NCBI GenBank assembly: GCA_045612925.1
Contig: JAZKZX010000015.1
Location: 1 to 14,693 of the forward strand
Source: UBA1189 sp045612925
Lineage (GTDB): Bacteria > Bacteroidota > Bacteroidia > Bacteroidales > Bacteroidaceae
Direction: 5' to 3'
DNA length: 14,693 nt
Shown here: positions 1 to 6,839 of the stretch, piece after piece
Layout of the letters: every line of letters begins with the position of its first letter
Position numbering within the stretch: the first letter of the stretch is position 1
Notes under the pieces: model-generated
Databases searched by the model: none
The model's input: the letters and a program-made list of their open reading frames with translations, nothing else
What the model was told of the DNA's origin: nothing
Program-made: the position numbers and the translations under genes

Positions 1-765
1 GGCTACACCACCTACGATGCACTGAACGACTTTGCACTCCTCGAGAGCGCTGTACGCGAGGACCTCAATGCTCGTGCAACCCGCGTATCGGCAGTCGTAA
101 ACCCCGTAAAACTTATCATTACCAACTATCCCGAAGGACAGGTAGAGGTGATGGAGGCCATCAATAACCCCGAAGATCCCGAGGCAGGTACACACACCAT
201 CGAGTTCAGCCGCGAACTGTGGATGGAGCGTGAGGACTTCATGGAGGATGCACCGAAGAAGTACTTCCGCATGACTCCCGGTCAGGAGGTACGCCTGATG
301 AATGCCTACATCGTGAAGTGCACAGGATGCAAGAAGGACGACGAGGGCAACATCGTGGAGGTATACGCTGAGTATGACCCCGACACCAAGACTGGTATGC
401 CCGGTAGCAACCGCAAGGTGAAGGGTACCCTGCACTGGGTAAGTTGCGCACACTGCATCAAAGTTGAGGTACGTCTCTACGACCGCTTGTGGAAGGTAGA
501 GAACCCCCGCGACGAAATGGCTACTATCCGCGAAGCCAAGGGTTGCGACGCACTGGAGGCTATGAAGGAGATGATCAACCCCGACTCACTACAGGTGCTC
601 ACCGAGTGCTATGTAGAGCGATACTTGGCAGATGCTAAGCCTCTCGACTACCTGCAGTTCCGCCGCATCGGATACTTCAATGTGGATAAGGAGTCTACCG
701 CTGACCACCTCGTATTCAACCGCACCGTATCGCTCAAGGATACCTGGAGCAAGATGAATAAATAA
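1..765 (+). CDS. glnS: Glutaminyl-tRNA synthetase, C-terminal part (5' end outside window)
   Basis: This is the 3' end of a class I aminoacyl-tRNA synthetase that charges tRNA(Gln) with glutamine in the cytoplasm. The open frame runs from base 1, so the gene begins before the window and the first in-frame ATG (148) is internal. The opening residues include LLESAVREDLN and the VVNPVKLIITNYPEG stretch, which is the family's start of the beta-barrel anticodon-binding region. Next come a GxxVRLMNAYIV block, a KVKGTLHWVS block typical of GlnRS/GluRS barrels, and the late FxRxGYFxVD and HLVFNRTVSLKDTW segments close to the C-terminus. The catalytic HIGH and KMSKS motifs are not in this part. GlnRS and eukaryote-type GluRS share this fold; the C-terminal blocks fit GlnRS. 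It ends with TAA, followed by a 75-base gap and a TPR gene on the same strand. Confidence 0.93.
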   Translation, partial: GYTTYDALNDFALLESAVREDLNARATRVSAVVNPVKLIITNYPEGQVEVMEAINNPEDPEAGTHTIEFSRELWMEREDFMEDAPKKYFRMTPGQEVRLMNAYIVKCTGCKKDDEGNIVEVYAEYDPDTKTGMPGSNRKVKGTLHWVSCAHCIKVEVRLYDRLWKVENPRDEMATIREAKGCDALEAMKEMINPDSLQVLTECYVERYLADAKPLDYLQFRRIGYFNVDKESTADHLVFNRTVSLKDTWSKMNK

Positions 766-781
766 GAAAAATTAAACAAAC

Positions 782-834
782 ATGTGTTTATATTTGTTAC
801 CACTCATAACAAGGTGGTACAGATATAAACACAT
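782..834. repeat. Long hairpin-forming inverted repeat between glnS and the TPR gene
   Basis: The left arm 782-803 pairs with the right arm 814-834. Twelve outer pairs are uninterrupted (782-793 with 823-834). After a T/G wobble the pairing continues to 803/814 with a single bulged T near 797, giving about 21 pairs around a 10-base loop. It lies between the glnS stop and the next start codon, with only six bases between the repeat and the ATG at 841. The bases after it on the + strand form only a weak T-run, so it is not a textbook terminator, although it could stop or process glnS transcripts. It overlaps a possible promoter -7 box. Confidence 0.7.
789..796 (+). promoter_or_regulatory. Possible Bacteroidetes -7 box upstream of the TPR gene
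   Basis: The octamer TATATTTG fits the Bacteroidetes -7 consensus TAnnTTTG and would give a start site around 800, about 40 bases before the TPR start codon. No TTG is seen at the expected -33 distance, and the box sits inside the left arm of a long hairpin, so its shape may come from the inverted repeat alone. Low confidence. Confidence 0.3.
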
Positions 835-840
835 TCTTAT

Positions 841-2268
841 ATGAAAGACAACTTCGCACAATATTTCGACAAGCCCGAGTTTCGTAGCCTACTGGCACGA
901 TATGAGGAGATGATAAACGGTGAGCGCACCTTCTACTTTGAAGCGACCGAGCTGACCGATATTGCCGAATATTATGCTATGCAGGGAGACTCTGAACAGG
1001 CCGAAGCTGCACTCGACTATGCCCTGCGCCTACACCCCGAGAATATCGATGCACTCATCTTCAAAGCTCGCGCACGACTTATCAACGGACATCCTAAAGC
1101 GGCGCAGCAAATCTTGGATAGTATTACTGACCAAGGCGACCGCGAGGTAATGTTTCTGCGTGCAGAACTACTATTGGCATCGCAACAACACACACAAGCC
1201 GAAGCACTGTTAAGAGCACTTATCGAAGAGGAGAACTACGAAGTATCGACCTATGTAGACATCATAGACCTTCTGGTCGACAATGGCCAATCTGACATGG
1301 CAAGCTTATGGATTGACGAAGCCATACAACGCTACCCTAACCATAAACTTCTCTCCGAGTCGGCAGCCTATAGCTATGCGCTACAGGAGAGATTTGACGA
1401 GGCCATAACACTCTACAATCAACTGCTCGACATAGACCCCTACTCGACCTTCTATTGGGAAGAGCTGGGAAAGATTTACTTCCGTCGCGAAGAGTATGAC
1501 AAAGCTATCGAGGCCTTCGAATTTGTCATTGCCATCAATGGAGATGAATGTTACTATGCCTTATATGCCGTAGCCAATTGCTATTTCAACATAGGCAACT
1601 ACGAGCGTGCCGAAGAGTATTACCATACCCTACACGAACGATATCCCGAGACGGTAGACCCTCTGTTTCACATGGGGATGTGCCGTGTAAACAGAGGCGA
1701 TGACGACGGAGCGCTTAACTTCTTCACCCAAGCACTCACCACCATCCCCGAAGGTTCAGAAGAGCAAGCACAGATATATAGCCAGATGTCGCTCATCTTC
1801 AGCCGCAGAGGATTGCACGACAAGGCCATCACCTACACTGAAGAGGCGCTCAAGATATGCCCCAACAACACCGAGCTCATCATCATGAAGGGACATGAGT
1901 TGCTCAGCCAAGGACGCTACGAAGAGAGCACCGAGCTATTCCTCGAGGCCATCACCAACGATGCTGGTGATGTAGAGCGATCGCTATTTCTTGTCGGCGT
2001 ATCGATGCTCGAGAATGGGCATTGCGAGATGAGCCACTACATACTACAACTGCTCAAAAACAATTTGGCCATAGAGCCCGAAGTGCTATATCCCTACCTC
2101 TGCTTCTGCGAATGGACACTGCGCAAGGAGAACTTCCGCGATACGCTTTCCGAAGCATTGACTCAATGTCCACAGAAGACCTACGAGATATTCAATATAC
2201 CCCCTGCACAAGGCGAGAGTGCTGAAGCACTGATTGAAAGACTCAAACAATTGAATATTGAAAATTAA
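841..2268 (+). CDS. Cytoplasmic tetratricopeptide-repeat (TPR) protein
   Basis: A 475-residue protein built almost wholly of helical TPR units. Recurrent patterns of the A/G/Y/A/P type can be read from about residue 38 to 390, for example GDSEQAEAALDYALRLHPEN, YDKAIEAFEFVIAIN, GDDDGALNFFTQAL, LHDKAITYTEEALKICPNN and RYEESTELFLEAI, suggesting roughly ten repeats. There is no signal peptide or membrane segment, so it should be a soluble scaffold for protein contacts; the partner is unknown. A short N-terminal region (residues 1-35, with YFDKPEF) precedes the repeats and the C-terminal 50 residues look less repetitive. The ATG at 841 is the first in the frame and follows a long hairpin; no clear ribosome binding site is seen. 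dedA follows after 66 bases. It is not obviously BatC or BatE, which are shorter or membrane-linked TPR proteins of Bat operons. Confidence 0.85.
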   Translation: MKDNFAQYFDKPEFRSLLARYEEMINGERTFYFEATELTDIAEYYAMQGDSEQAEAALDYALRLHPENIDALIFKARARLINGHPKAAQQILDSITDQGDREVMFLRAELLLASQQHTQAEALLRALIEEENYEVSTYVDIIDLLVDNGQSDMASLWIDEAIQRYPNHKLLSESAAYSYALQERFDEAITLYNQLLDIDPYSTFYWEELGKIYFRREEYDKAIEAFEFVIAINGDECYYALYAVANCYFNIGNYERAEEYYHTLHERYPETVDPLFHMGMCRVNRGDDDGALNFFTQALTTIPEGSEEQAQIYSQMSLIFSRRGLHDKAITYTEEALKICPNNTELIIMKGHELLSQGRYEESTELFLEAITNDAGDVERSLFLVGVSMLENGHCEMSHYILQLLKNNLAIEPEVLYPYLCFCEWTLRKENFRDTLSEALTQCPQKTYEIFNIPPAQGESAEALIERLKQLNIEN

Positions 2269-2334
2269 GAATTAGCCATCCAGATGACAGACCATTATCT
2301 GTTGTCCGTTGACAAAAAAAACAAAAACACAAAC

Positions 2335-2964
2335 ATGGAATCCGTACAATTCATCCAATGGTGTTTAGATCACCTCAACTACTGGACCATCACGCTCTTG
2401 ATGGCCATCGAGAGTTCGTTTATCCCCTTCCCCTCCGAAGTGGTAGTTCCCCCTGCTGCCTATAGAGCCGCCTCTACTGGCGACCTTAATGTGTGGTTGG
2501 TAGTCTTCTTCGCCACCGTAGGTGCAATCATTGGTGCTCTTGTCAACTACTACCTCGCCCTTTGGCTCGGCAAGCCCATCGTGTACAAGTTTGCCAACAG
2601 CCGTTTTGGCCACATGTGCCTTATCGACCAGGAGAAGGTAGAGACTGCAGAGAAGTTCTTCAACAAACATGGTGTGATAGCTACGCTCATCGGCCGACTC
2701 GTACCTGCCGTGCGTCAGCTCATCTCTATCCCTGCCGGATTGGCCAAGATGAATATCGGCAAGTTTATCGCCTTCACCGCTCTCGGCGCAGGACTTTGGA
2801 ATGGTGTGCTCGCAGCCCTTGGATGGTACCTCGAAGACATTGTCCCCGAAGACCAACTCATCAGCACCGTTTCGGAGTATAGCCACGAGATAGGCTATGT
2901 CATCATCGCTGTCGTAGTACTCGCTCTCGGATATGTCATATATAAAGGCGTAAAGAAGAAATAA
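2335..2964 (+). CDS. DedA-family (VTT domain) integral membrane protein
   Basis: A 209-residue inner-membrane protein of the DedA / SNARE-associated (VTT) family, some members of which have been linked to recycling of undecaprenyl phosphate and other lipid carriers. Family hallmarks are the early ESSFIPFPSEVVVPPA block, with its acidic and proline residues in a re-entrant segment, and the later GRLVPAVRQLISIPAG block with the conserved GRxxPxxR arginines. Hydrophobic segments lie near residues 20-35, 50-75, 120-170 and 180-203, and the protein ends in a basic KGVKKK tail. I chose the ATG at 2335. An in-frame ATG at 2284 would add 17 polar, lysine/asparagine-rich residues of low complexity that are unlike the family. 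metH begins 35 bases downstream on the same strand, so the two may be co-transcribed. Transported substrate not assignable from sequence. Confidence 0.9.
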   Translation: MESVQFIQWCLDHLNYWTITLLMAIESSFIPFPSEVVVPPAAYRAASTGDLNVWLVVFFATVGAIIGALVNYYLALWLGKPIVYKFANSRFGHMCLIDQEKVETAEKFFNKHGVIATLIGRLVPAVRQLISIPAGLAKMNIGKFIAFTALGAGLWNGVLAALGWYLEDIVPEDQLISTVSEYSHEIGYVIIAVVVLALGYVIYKGVKKK

Positions 2965-2999
2965 TAGATATCCTCCCTCACTGCTTGACACAACAGACG

Positions 3000-5780
3000 A
3001 TGCAACGACTACAAGATATTATCACAAAGCGCGTCCTCATACTTGATGGCGCTATGGGTACAATGATACAACGCCTCGGACTTACCGAAACGGACTTCCG
3101 TGGCGAACGATTTGCCTCACTTCCAGGCTTGCAGAAGGGAAACAACGACCTACTCTGCTTGAGCCGCCCCGATGTGATTGCCGATATCCATCGCCGCTAC
3201 CTCAATGTAGGCGTTGACATCATCGAGACCTGCTCGTTCAATGCGCAGCGCATCTCTATGGCCGACTATGGTTGCGAACACCTGTGTCGCGAGATAAATA
3301 TTGCCGCCGCTACCATAGCACGCCGCGAAGCCGATGCTATGAGCACTCCCGACAAGCCGCGCTTCGTGGCTGGCTCCATTGGTCCGACAAACAAGACATG
3401 CTCTATCAGTCCCGATGTGAATGACCCTGCCAAGCGAGGTATCACCTATGATGAACTGGTAGAAGCCTATGACGAACAGATAGAAGCGCTCATCGAAGGC
3501 GGTGTGGATGCGCTGCTCATCGAAACCATCTTTGACACGCTCAATGCCAAGGCTGCCATCTATGCTACTGAGCGTGTGATGGAGCGCATAGACAAGCACC
3601 TACCTATCATGCTATCGGTAACCATCTCTGATGCTGCCGGACGCACACTGTCAGGACAGACACTCGATGCTTTCCTTGCCTCGGTAAGCCATGCCAACAT
3701 CTTCTCCGTAGGATTGAACTGCTCGTTTGGTGCAGCACAGATGAAACCCTACCTCAAGGCACTCGCCTCACGCGCTCCCTATTATATCTCGTGCTACCCC
3801 AATGCGGGATTGCCCAATAGTCTCGGTGGCTACGACCAGTCGCCTGCCGACATGGCCATGCAAGTAAAGGAGTACATCGATGAGGGATTGGTAAATATTA
3901 TCGGCGGCTGCTGCGGTACTACCGATGCCTATATTGCCGAATATGCAGCACTCGTAGTAGATGCCCAGCCTCATGTACCCGCCCAACGCCCCGATGCCTT
4001 ATGGCTCTCGGGACTGGAACTTTGTGAGGTTACTCCCGAGCGCAACTTCATCAATGTAGGTGAGCGATGCAATGTGGCTGGATCGCGCAAGTTCCTACGA
4101 CTCATCAATGAGAAGAAATACGAAGAAGCACTCTCCATCGCCCGTCATCAAGTGGAGGATGGTGCACAGCTTCTTGACATCAACATGGACGATGGACTGC
4201 TCGACACCGAGAAGGAGATGGTGCATTTCCTCAACCTCATCGCATCAGAGCCCGATATAGCCCGAGTACCCATCATGGTAGACTCCTCAAAGTGGGAGGT
4301 CATCACTGCAGCCGTCAAGTGTATACAAGGCAAGTGCGTAGTCAACTCCATCTCACTCAAGGAGGGAGAAGAGCAATTCCTTGATCATGCCCGTGAGATA
4401 CGCCGCCTCGGTGCTGCCGTAGTGGTGATGGCTTTTGACGAACAGGGTCAAGCCGACACCTATGAACGCCGTATCGCCATCTGTGAACGCGCCTACCACC
4501 TGCTCGTCAATGAGGTAGGCATGTCTCCACAAGACATCATCTTCGACCCCAACATCCTTGCCGTAGCTACAGGCATCGAGGCACACAACAGCTATGCCAT
4601 CGACTTCATACGCGCTACAGAGTGGATACGCACAAATCTTCCCGGAGCACATGTGAGTGGTGGCGTGAGCAACCTTTCCTTTGCCTTCCGCGGCAACAAC
4701 TATTTGCGCGAGGCTATGCACGCCGTGTTCCTCTATCACGCCATCAAGGCTGGCATGGATATGGGTATTGTGAACCCATCAACATCGGTACGCTACGACG
4801 ACATAGCTCCCGAACTGCTTGAAGCTATTGAAGATGTTATCCTTGACTCCCCTACCCCCTCCCAAGGAGGGGTAACTAACACCGAACGCTTGATAAAAAT
4901 TGCTTCGGAAATCTCTGGAAAGTCAGAGGCTGCCGAGACACCCCTCCTTGGGAAGGACAAAGGGGAGGTATCATTAGATGAGCGACTCCAGAATGCCCTT
5001 ATCAAAGGTAATAGTGACACCCTCGAGGATGATTTGAAAGAGGCACTTACCATATACCCATCAGCAGTAGCCATTATAGAAGGTCCCCTAATGGCAGGTA
5101 TGCAACATGTGGGCAAACTCTTCGGTGAAGGTCGCATGTTCCTTCCCCAAGTGGTCAAGACAGCACGCACCATGAAGCAAGCGGTAGAGATATTAGCACC
5201 TCTTACTCCCCAGGGGGGAGAAACCTCAGAATCCCTTCCCATTCAGGAGGAGATTAGGAGAGGGCCTCAGGTCCTCCTCGCCACCGTCAAAGGCGATGTA
5301 CACGACATAGGCAAAAACATTGTAAGTGTAGTGATGGGATGCAATGGTTACGACATCATCGATATGGGCGTGATGGTACCTGCCGAGGACATCGTGCAGA
5401 AAGCCCTTGAGTGCAAACCTGACATTATCGGACTCAGCGGACTCATCACCCCCTCACTGGCCGAGATGGAAACAACAGCAGAGGCATTGCGCAAGGCTGG
5501 CATCAGCGTTCCTCTCCTCATCGGAGGTGCTACCACCAGTGCTATGCACACTGCACTGAAGATTGCTCCAGCCTATGATGGTCCTGTAGTATATGTAAAA
5601 GACGCCTCACAAAACTCAGGCATAGCCGCCGCCCTACTTGGTGACGACACACGAGAAGCCTTCATCGACCAACTCAAGAAGGAGCAGGAAACCTTGCGAC
5701 AGGAGTTTGCAGCAAAGGAGCAGACTCCCCTACTCTCATTGGAAGAGGCACGAAAGAGGAAACCAAACTTCTTTGAATAA
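3000..5780 (+). CDS. metH: Cobalamin-dependent methionine synthase lacking the reactivation domain
   Basis: Transfers a methyl group from 5-methyltetrahydrofolate through cobalamin to homocysteine, making methionine. The homocysteine domain covers about residues 1-320, with zinc ligands Cys241 (GLNCSFG) and Cys304/Cys305 (GGCCGTT). The pterin-binding domain starts near residue 345 (NVGERCNVAGSRKF) and runs to about 610. The helical cap is about 640-735, and the cobalamin domain about 750-900 with the DVHDIG motif carrying the lower-ligand His768. The protein is 926 residues, against about 1227 in E. coli, and ends soon after the linker that would lead into the AdoMet/reactivation domain (final residues RKPNFFE); that domain is absent from the window. 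Thermotoga MetH is a known case with the domain on a separate protein. The ATG at 3000 is preferred over a TTG at 2985. Linkers near residues 616-657 and 735-756 are coded by C/G-rich palindromic repeats, described separately. No B12 riboswitch lies in the short gap upstream. Confidence 0.95.
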   Translation: MQRLQDIITKRVLILDGAMGTMIQRLGLTETDFRGERFASLPGLQKGNNDLLCLSRPDVIADIHRRYLNVGVDIIETCSFNAQRISMADYGCEHLCREINIAAATIARREADAMSTPDKPRFVAGSIGPTNKTCSISPDVNDPAKRGITYDELVEAYDEQIEALIEGGVDALLIETIFDTLNAKAAIYATERVMERIDKHLPIMLSVTISDAAGRTLSGQTLDAFLASVSHANIFSVGLNCSFGAAQMKPYLKALASRAPYYISCYPNAGLPNSLGGYDQSPADMAMQVKEYIDEGLVNIIGGCCGTTDAYIAEYAALVVDAQPHVPAQRPDALWLSGLELCEVTPERNFINVGERCNVAGSRKFLRLINEKKYEEALSIARHQVEDGAQLLDINMDDGLLDTEKEMVHFLNLIASEPDIARVPIMVDSSKWEVITAAVKCIQGKCVVNSISLKEGEEQFLDHAREIRRLGAAVVVMAFDEQGQADTYERRIAICERAYHLLVNEVGMSPQDIIFDPNILAVATGIEAHNSYAIDFIRATEWIRTNLPGAHVSGGVSNLSFAFRGNNYLREAMHAVFLYHAIKAGMDMGIVNPSTSVRYDDIAPELLEAIEDVILDSPTPSQGGVTNTERLIKIASEISGKSEAAETPLLGKDKGEVSLDERLQNALIKGNSDTLEDDLKEALTIYPSAVAIIEGPLMAGMQHVGKLFGEGRMFLPQVVKTARTMKQAVEILAPLTPQGGETSESLPIQEEIRRGPQVLLATVKGDVHDIGKNIVSVVMGCNGYDIIDMGVMVPAEDIVQKALECKPDIIGLSGLITPSLAEMETTAEALRKAGISVPLLIGGATTSAMHTALKIAPAYDGPVVYVKDASQNSGIAAALLGDDTREAFIDQLKKEQETLRQEFAAKEQTPLLSLEEARKRKPNFFE
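4846..4873. repeat. C/G-rich palindromic repeat inside metH, copy A
   Basis: This stretch contains CCCCTCCCAAGGAGGGG, an imperfect palindrome on both sides of CAA/AA, preceded by TCCCCTA. It is read in frame and codes for the DSPTPSQGGV part of the linker between the pterin-binding domain and the cobalamin cap of MetH. The last 14 bases, TCCCAAGGAGGGGT, occur again exactly, inverted, in copy B (4940-4953). Its strand-skewed composition differs sharply from the surrounding coding sequence. It resembles short interspersed palindromic repeats I recall from Prevotella-type genomes; family membership was not checked. Confidence 0.7.
4938..4969. repeat. C/G-rich palindromic repeat inside metH, copy B (inverted relative to A)
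   Basis: It contains CCCCTCCTTGGGAAGG, a short spacer, then GGGGAGG. The reverse complement matches copy A over TCCCCT and over the exact 14-base block TCCCAAGGAGGGGT. Copies A and B face each other about 65 bases apart. The intervening sequence codes for an ordinary MetH helix (TERLIKIASEISGK), so the pair flanks, rather than replaces, conserved protein. Copy B codes for TPLLGKDKGEV in frame. Confidence 0.7.
5204..5266. repeat. Degenerate C/G-rich repeat pair inside metH, copy C
   Basis: The first part is CTCCCC-AGG-GGGGAG (5206-5220), a perfect six-pair hairpin. The second (5233-5264) has CCCTTCCC, then AGGAGG, then GGAGAGGG, the same order of C-block, G-block, spacer and G-block as copy B but with more differences. 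It codes in frame for the linker TPQGGETSESLPIQEEIRRGP between the cap helices and the cobalamin domain, which is several residues longer than my recollection of the E. coli linker. Relation to copies A and B is inferred from pattern, not from an exact match. Confidence 0.5.
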
Positions 5781-5817
5781 AAATAAGAAAGGGGGTCAAT
5801 TACCCCCTCTCTTTATT
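5781..5817. terminator. Two-way intrinsic terminator between metH and batA
   Basis: GGGGGT (5791-5796) pairs with ACCCCC (5802-5807) around a five-base loop, and A-rich/T-rich flanks (AAATAAGAAA and TCTCTTTATT) extend the stem with one or two mismatches. A-rich sequence on the left and T-rich sequence on the right let it act in both directions. It starts directly after the metH stop and ends 11 bases before the batA stop codon on the other strand, the expected place between convergent genes. Confidence 0.85.
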
Positions 5818-5828
5818 GAAATCGTACT

Positions 5829-6827
5829 TTATGGAATTCGGCGCAACACCGTAAGCCTAAGCAGTACCTCGAGGAGGAGACAAACGAATGCCCATATGGC
5901 AAAGGGCATATACTCTTCGGACTTGCGACTGAAATCCTTGACATGGAGTTTGGTACGCTCAAGTTTATCTATCTCCTCATACACCTCACGCAGTTTAGAG
6001 TTGCTGGTGGCACGATAGTATTGTCCGTCAGCAGTCTGAGCAATCTGTTGTAAGGTGTTCTCATCAATCTCTACAGGTACCTGCACATACTGCTTCCCAC
6101 CAAATCCCTGATAGGGATAAGGAGCAGTACCATTAGTACCCACACCGATGGTATAGACGCGAATGCCATAGGTCTTGGCAATCTCGGCTGCCGTGAGGGG
6201 GGATATGTCACCACGATTGTTAGAGCCATCTGTAAGAAGAATGATAACCTTTGACTTAGCCTTACTCTCCTTCAATCGGCTTACCGCATTGGCAATACCA
6301 AGGCCGATGGCCGTACCATCTTCGATGATTCCATTGGTGGCCATGCTGCAATCAACGCTATTGAAGAGGTTGAGCAGCACAGCATGATCGACGGTGAGAG
6401 GCGACTGAGTAAAGCTCTGTCCTGCAAATACAGTAAGACCAATATTGTCGTTGGGGCGTCCATTGATAAACTCCGCAGCCACCTGCTTGGCAGCTTCGAT
6501 ACGGTTGGGTTTGAGGTCCTCGGCAAGCATACTGGTCGATACATCGACAGCCAGCATGATATCAATACCCTCTACCTCACTGCTCTGCCAATGGTCGGTA
6601 GATTGAGGACGAGCCAGTACTACGACAAGTAACGATAAAGCCACCATACGCAACACAAAGGGTAAGTGGCGAAGATATACCTTATAACTCTTGGGCATGG
6701 ATGCATACATGCGTGTGCTCGACACACGCATGGAAGGATCGGCACGATGCCCACGCAAGATGTACCATACGATATATGGTATCAGTAACAGCAATAGGAG
6801 CAGATATGCAGGATTGGCAAATGTCAT
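5829..6827 (-). CDS. batA: BatA-like von Willebrand factor A membrane protein
   Basis: A 332-residue inner-membrane protein with a VWA domain. Membrane segments lie at about residues 7-24 and 57-72; the VWA domain follows from about 88 with the metal-binding MIDAS motif DVSTS at 95-99 and the later LLTDGSNNRGD block; a third membrane segment is near 311-327 at the C-terminus. This layout is that of BatA from the Bacteroides aerotolerance (Bat) operons, thought to work in the envelope with MoxR-type ATPases. The start lies 12 bases after the stop of the upstream BatD-like gene, so the genes are surely co-transcribed. In B. fragilis-type operons batB, batC, batD and batE follow; here the next element is a terminator and then metH on the opposite strand, so batA is the last gene. 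BatA and BatB are similar, and the BatA name rests on position and on the N-terminal pair of membrane segments. Confidence 0.85.
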   Translation of the reverse strand: MTFANPAYLLLLLLLIPYIVWYILRGHRADPSMRVSSTRMYASMPKSYKVYLRHLPFVLRMVALSLLVVVLARPQSTDHWQSSEVEGIDIMLAVDVSTSMLAEDLKPNRIEAAKQVAAEFINGRPNDNIGLTVFAGQSFTQSPLTVDHAVLLNLFNSVDCSMATNGIIEDGTAIGLGIANAVSRLKESKAKSKVIILLTDGSNNRGDISPLTAAEIAKTYGIRVYTIGVGTNGTAPYPYQGFGGKQYVQVPVEIDENTLQQIAQTADGQYYRATSNSKLREVYEEIDKLERTKLHVKDFSRKSEEYMPFAIWAFVCLLLEVLLRLTVLRRIP

Positions 6828-6839
6828 ATAAGTAAAATA

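Noticed and set aside
2296..2304. TATCTGTTG as a -7 box for dedA
   Set aside because: It breaks the TAnnTTTG pattern and has no well-placed -33 element.
2284..2334. Upstream ATG extending the DedA protein by 17 residues
   Set aside because: The extension is polar and Lys/Asn-rich and comes from an A-rich leader; the family starts near the ATG at 2335.
2365..2991. 208-codon open frame on the minus strand, antisense to dedA
   Set aside because: Polar, low-meaning sequence with no recognisable motif; the + strand has clear DedA motifs.
2985..2999. TTG start giving metH five extra residues
   Set aside because: The ATG at 3000 is a better codon and starts right before the conserved homocysteine-domain segment; neither start has a clear ribosome binding site.
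2965..2999. Cobalamin riboswitch or RNA leader before metH
   Set aside because: Only 35 bases separate dedA from metH, and the 66 bases before dedA show no B12-box-like sequence or complex fold.
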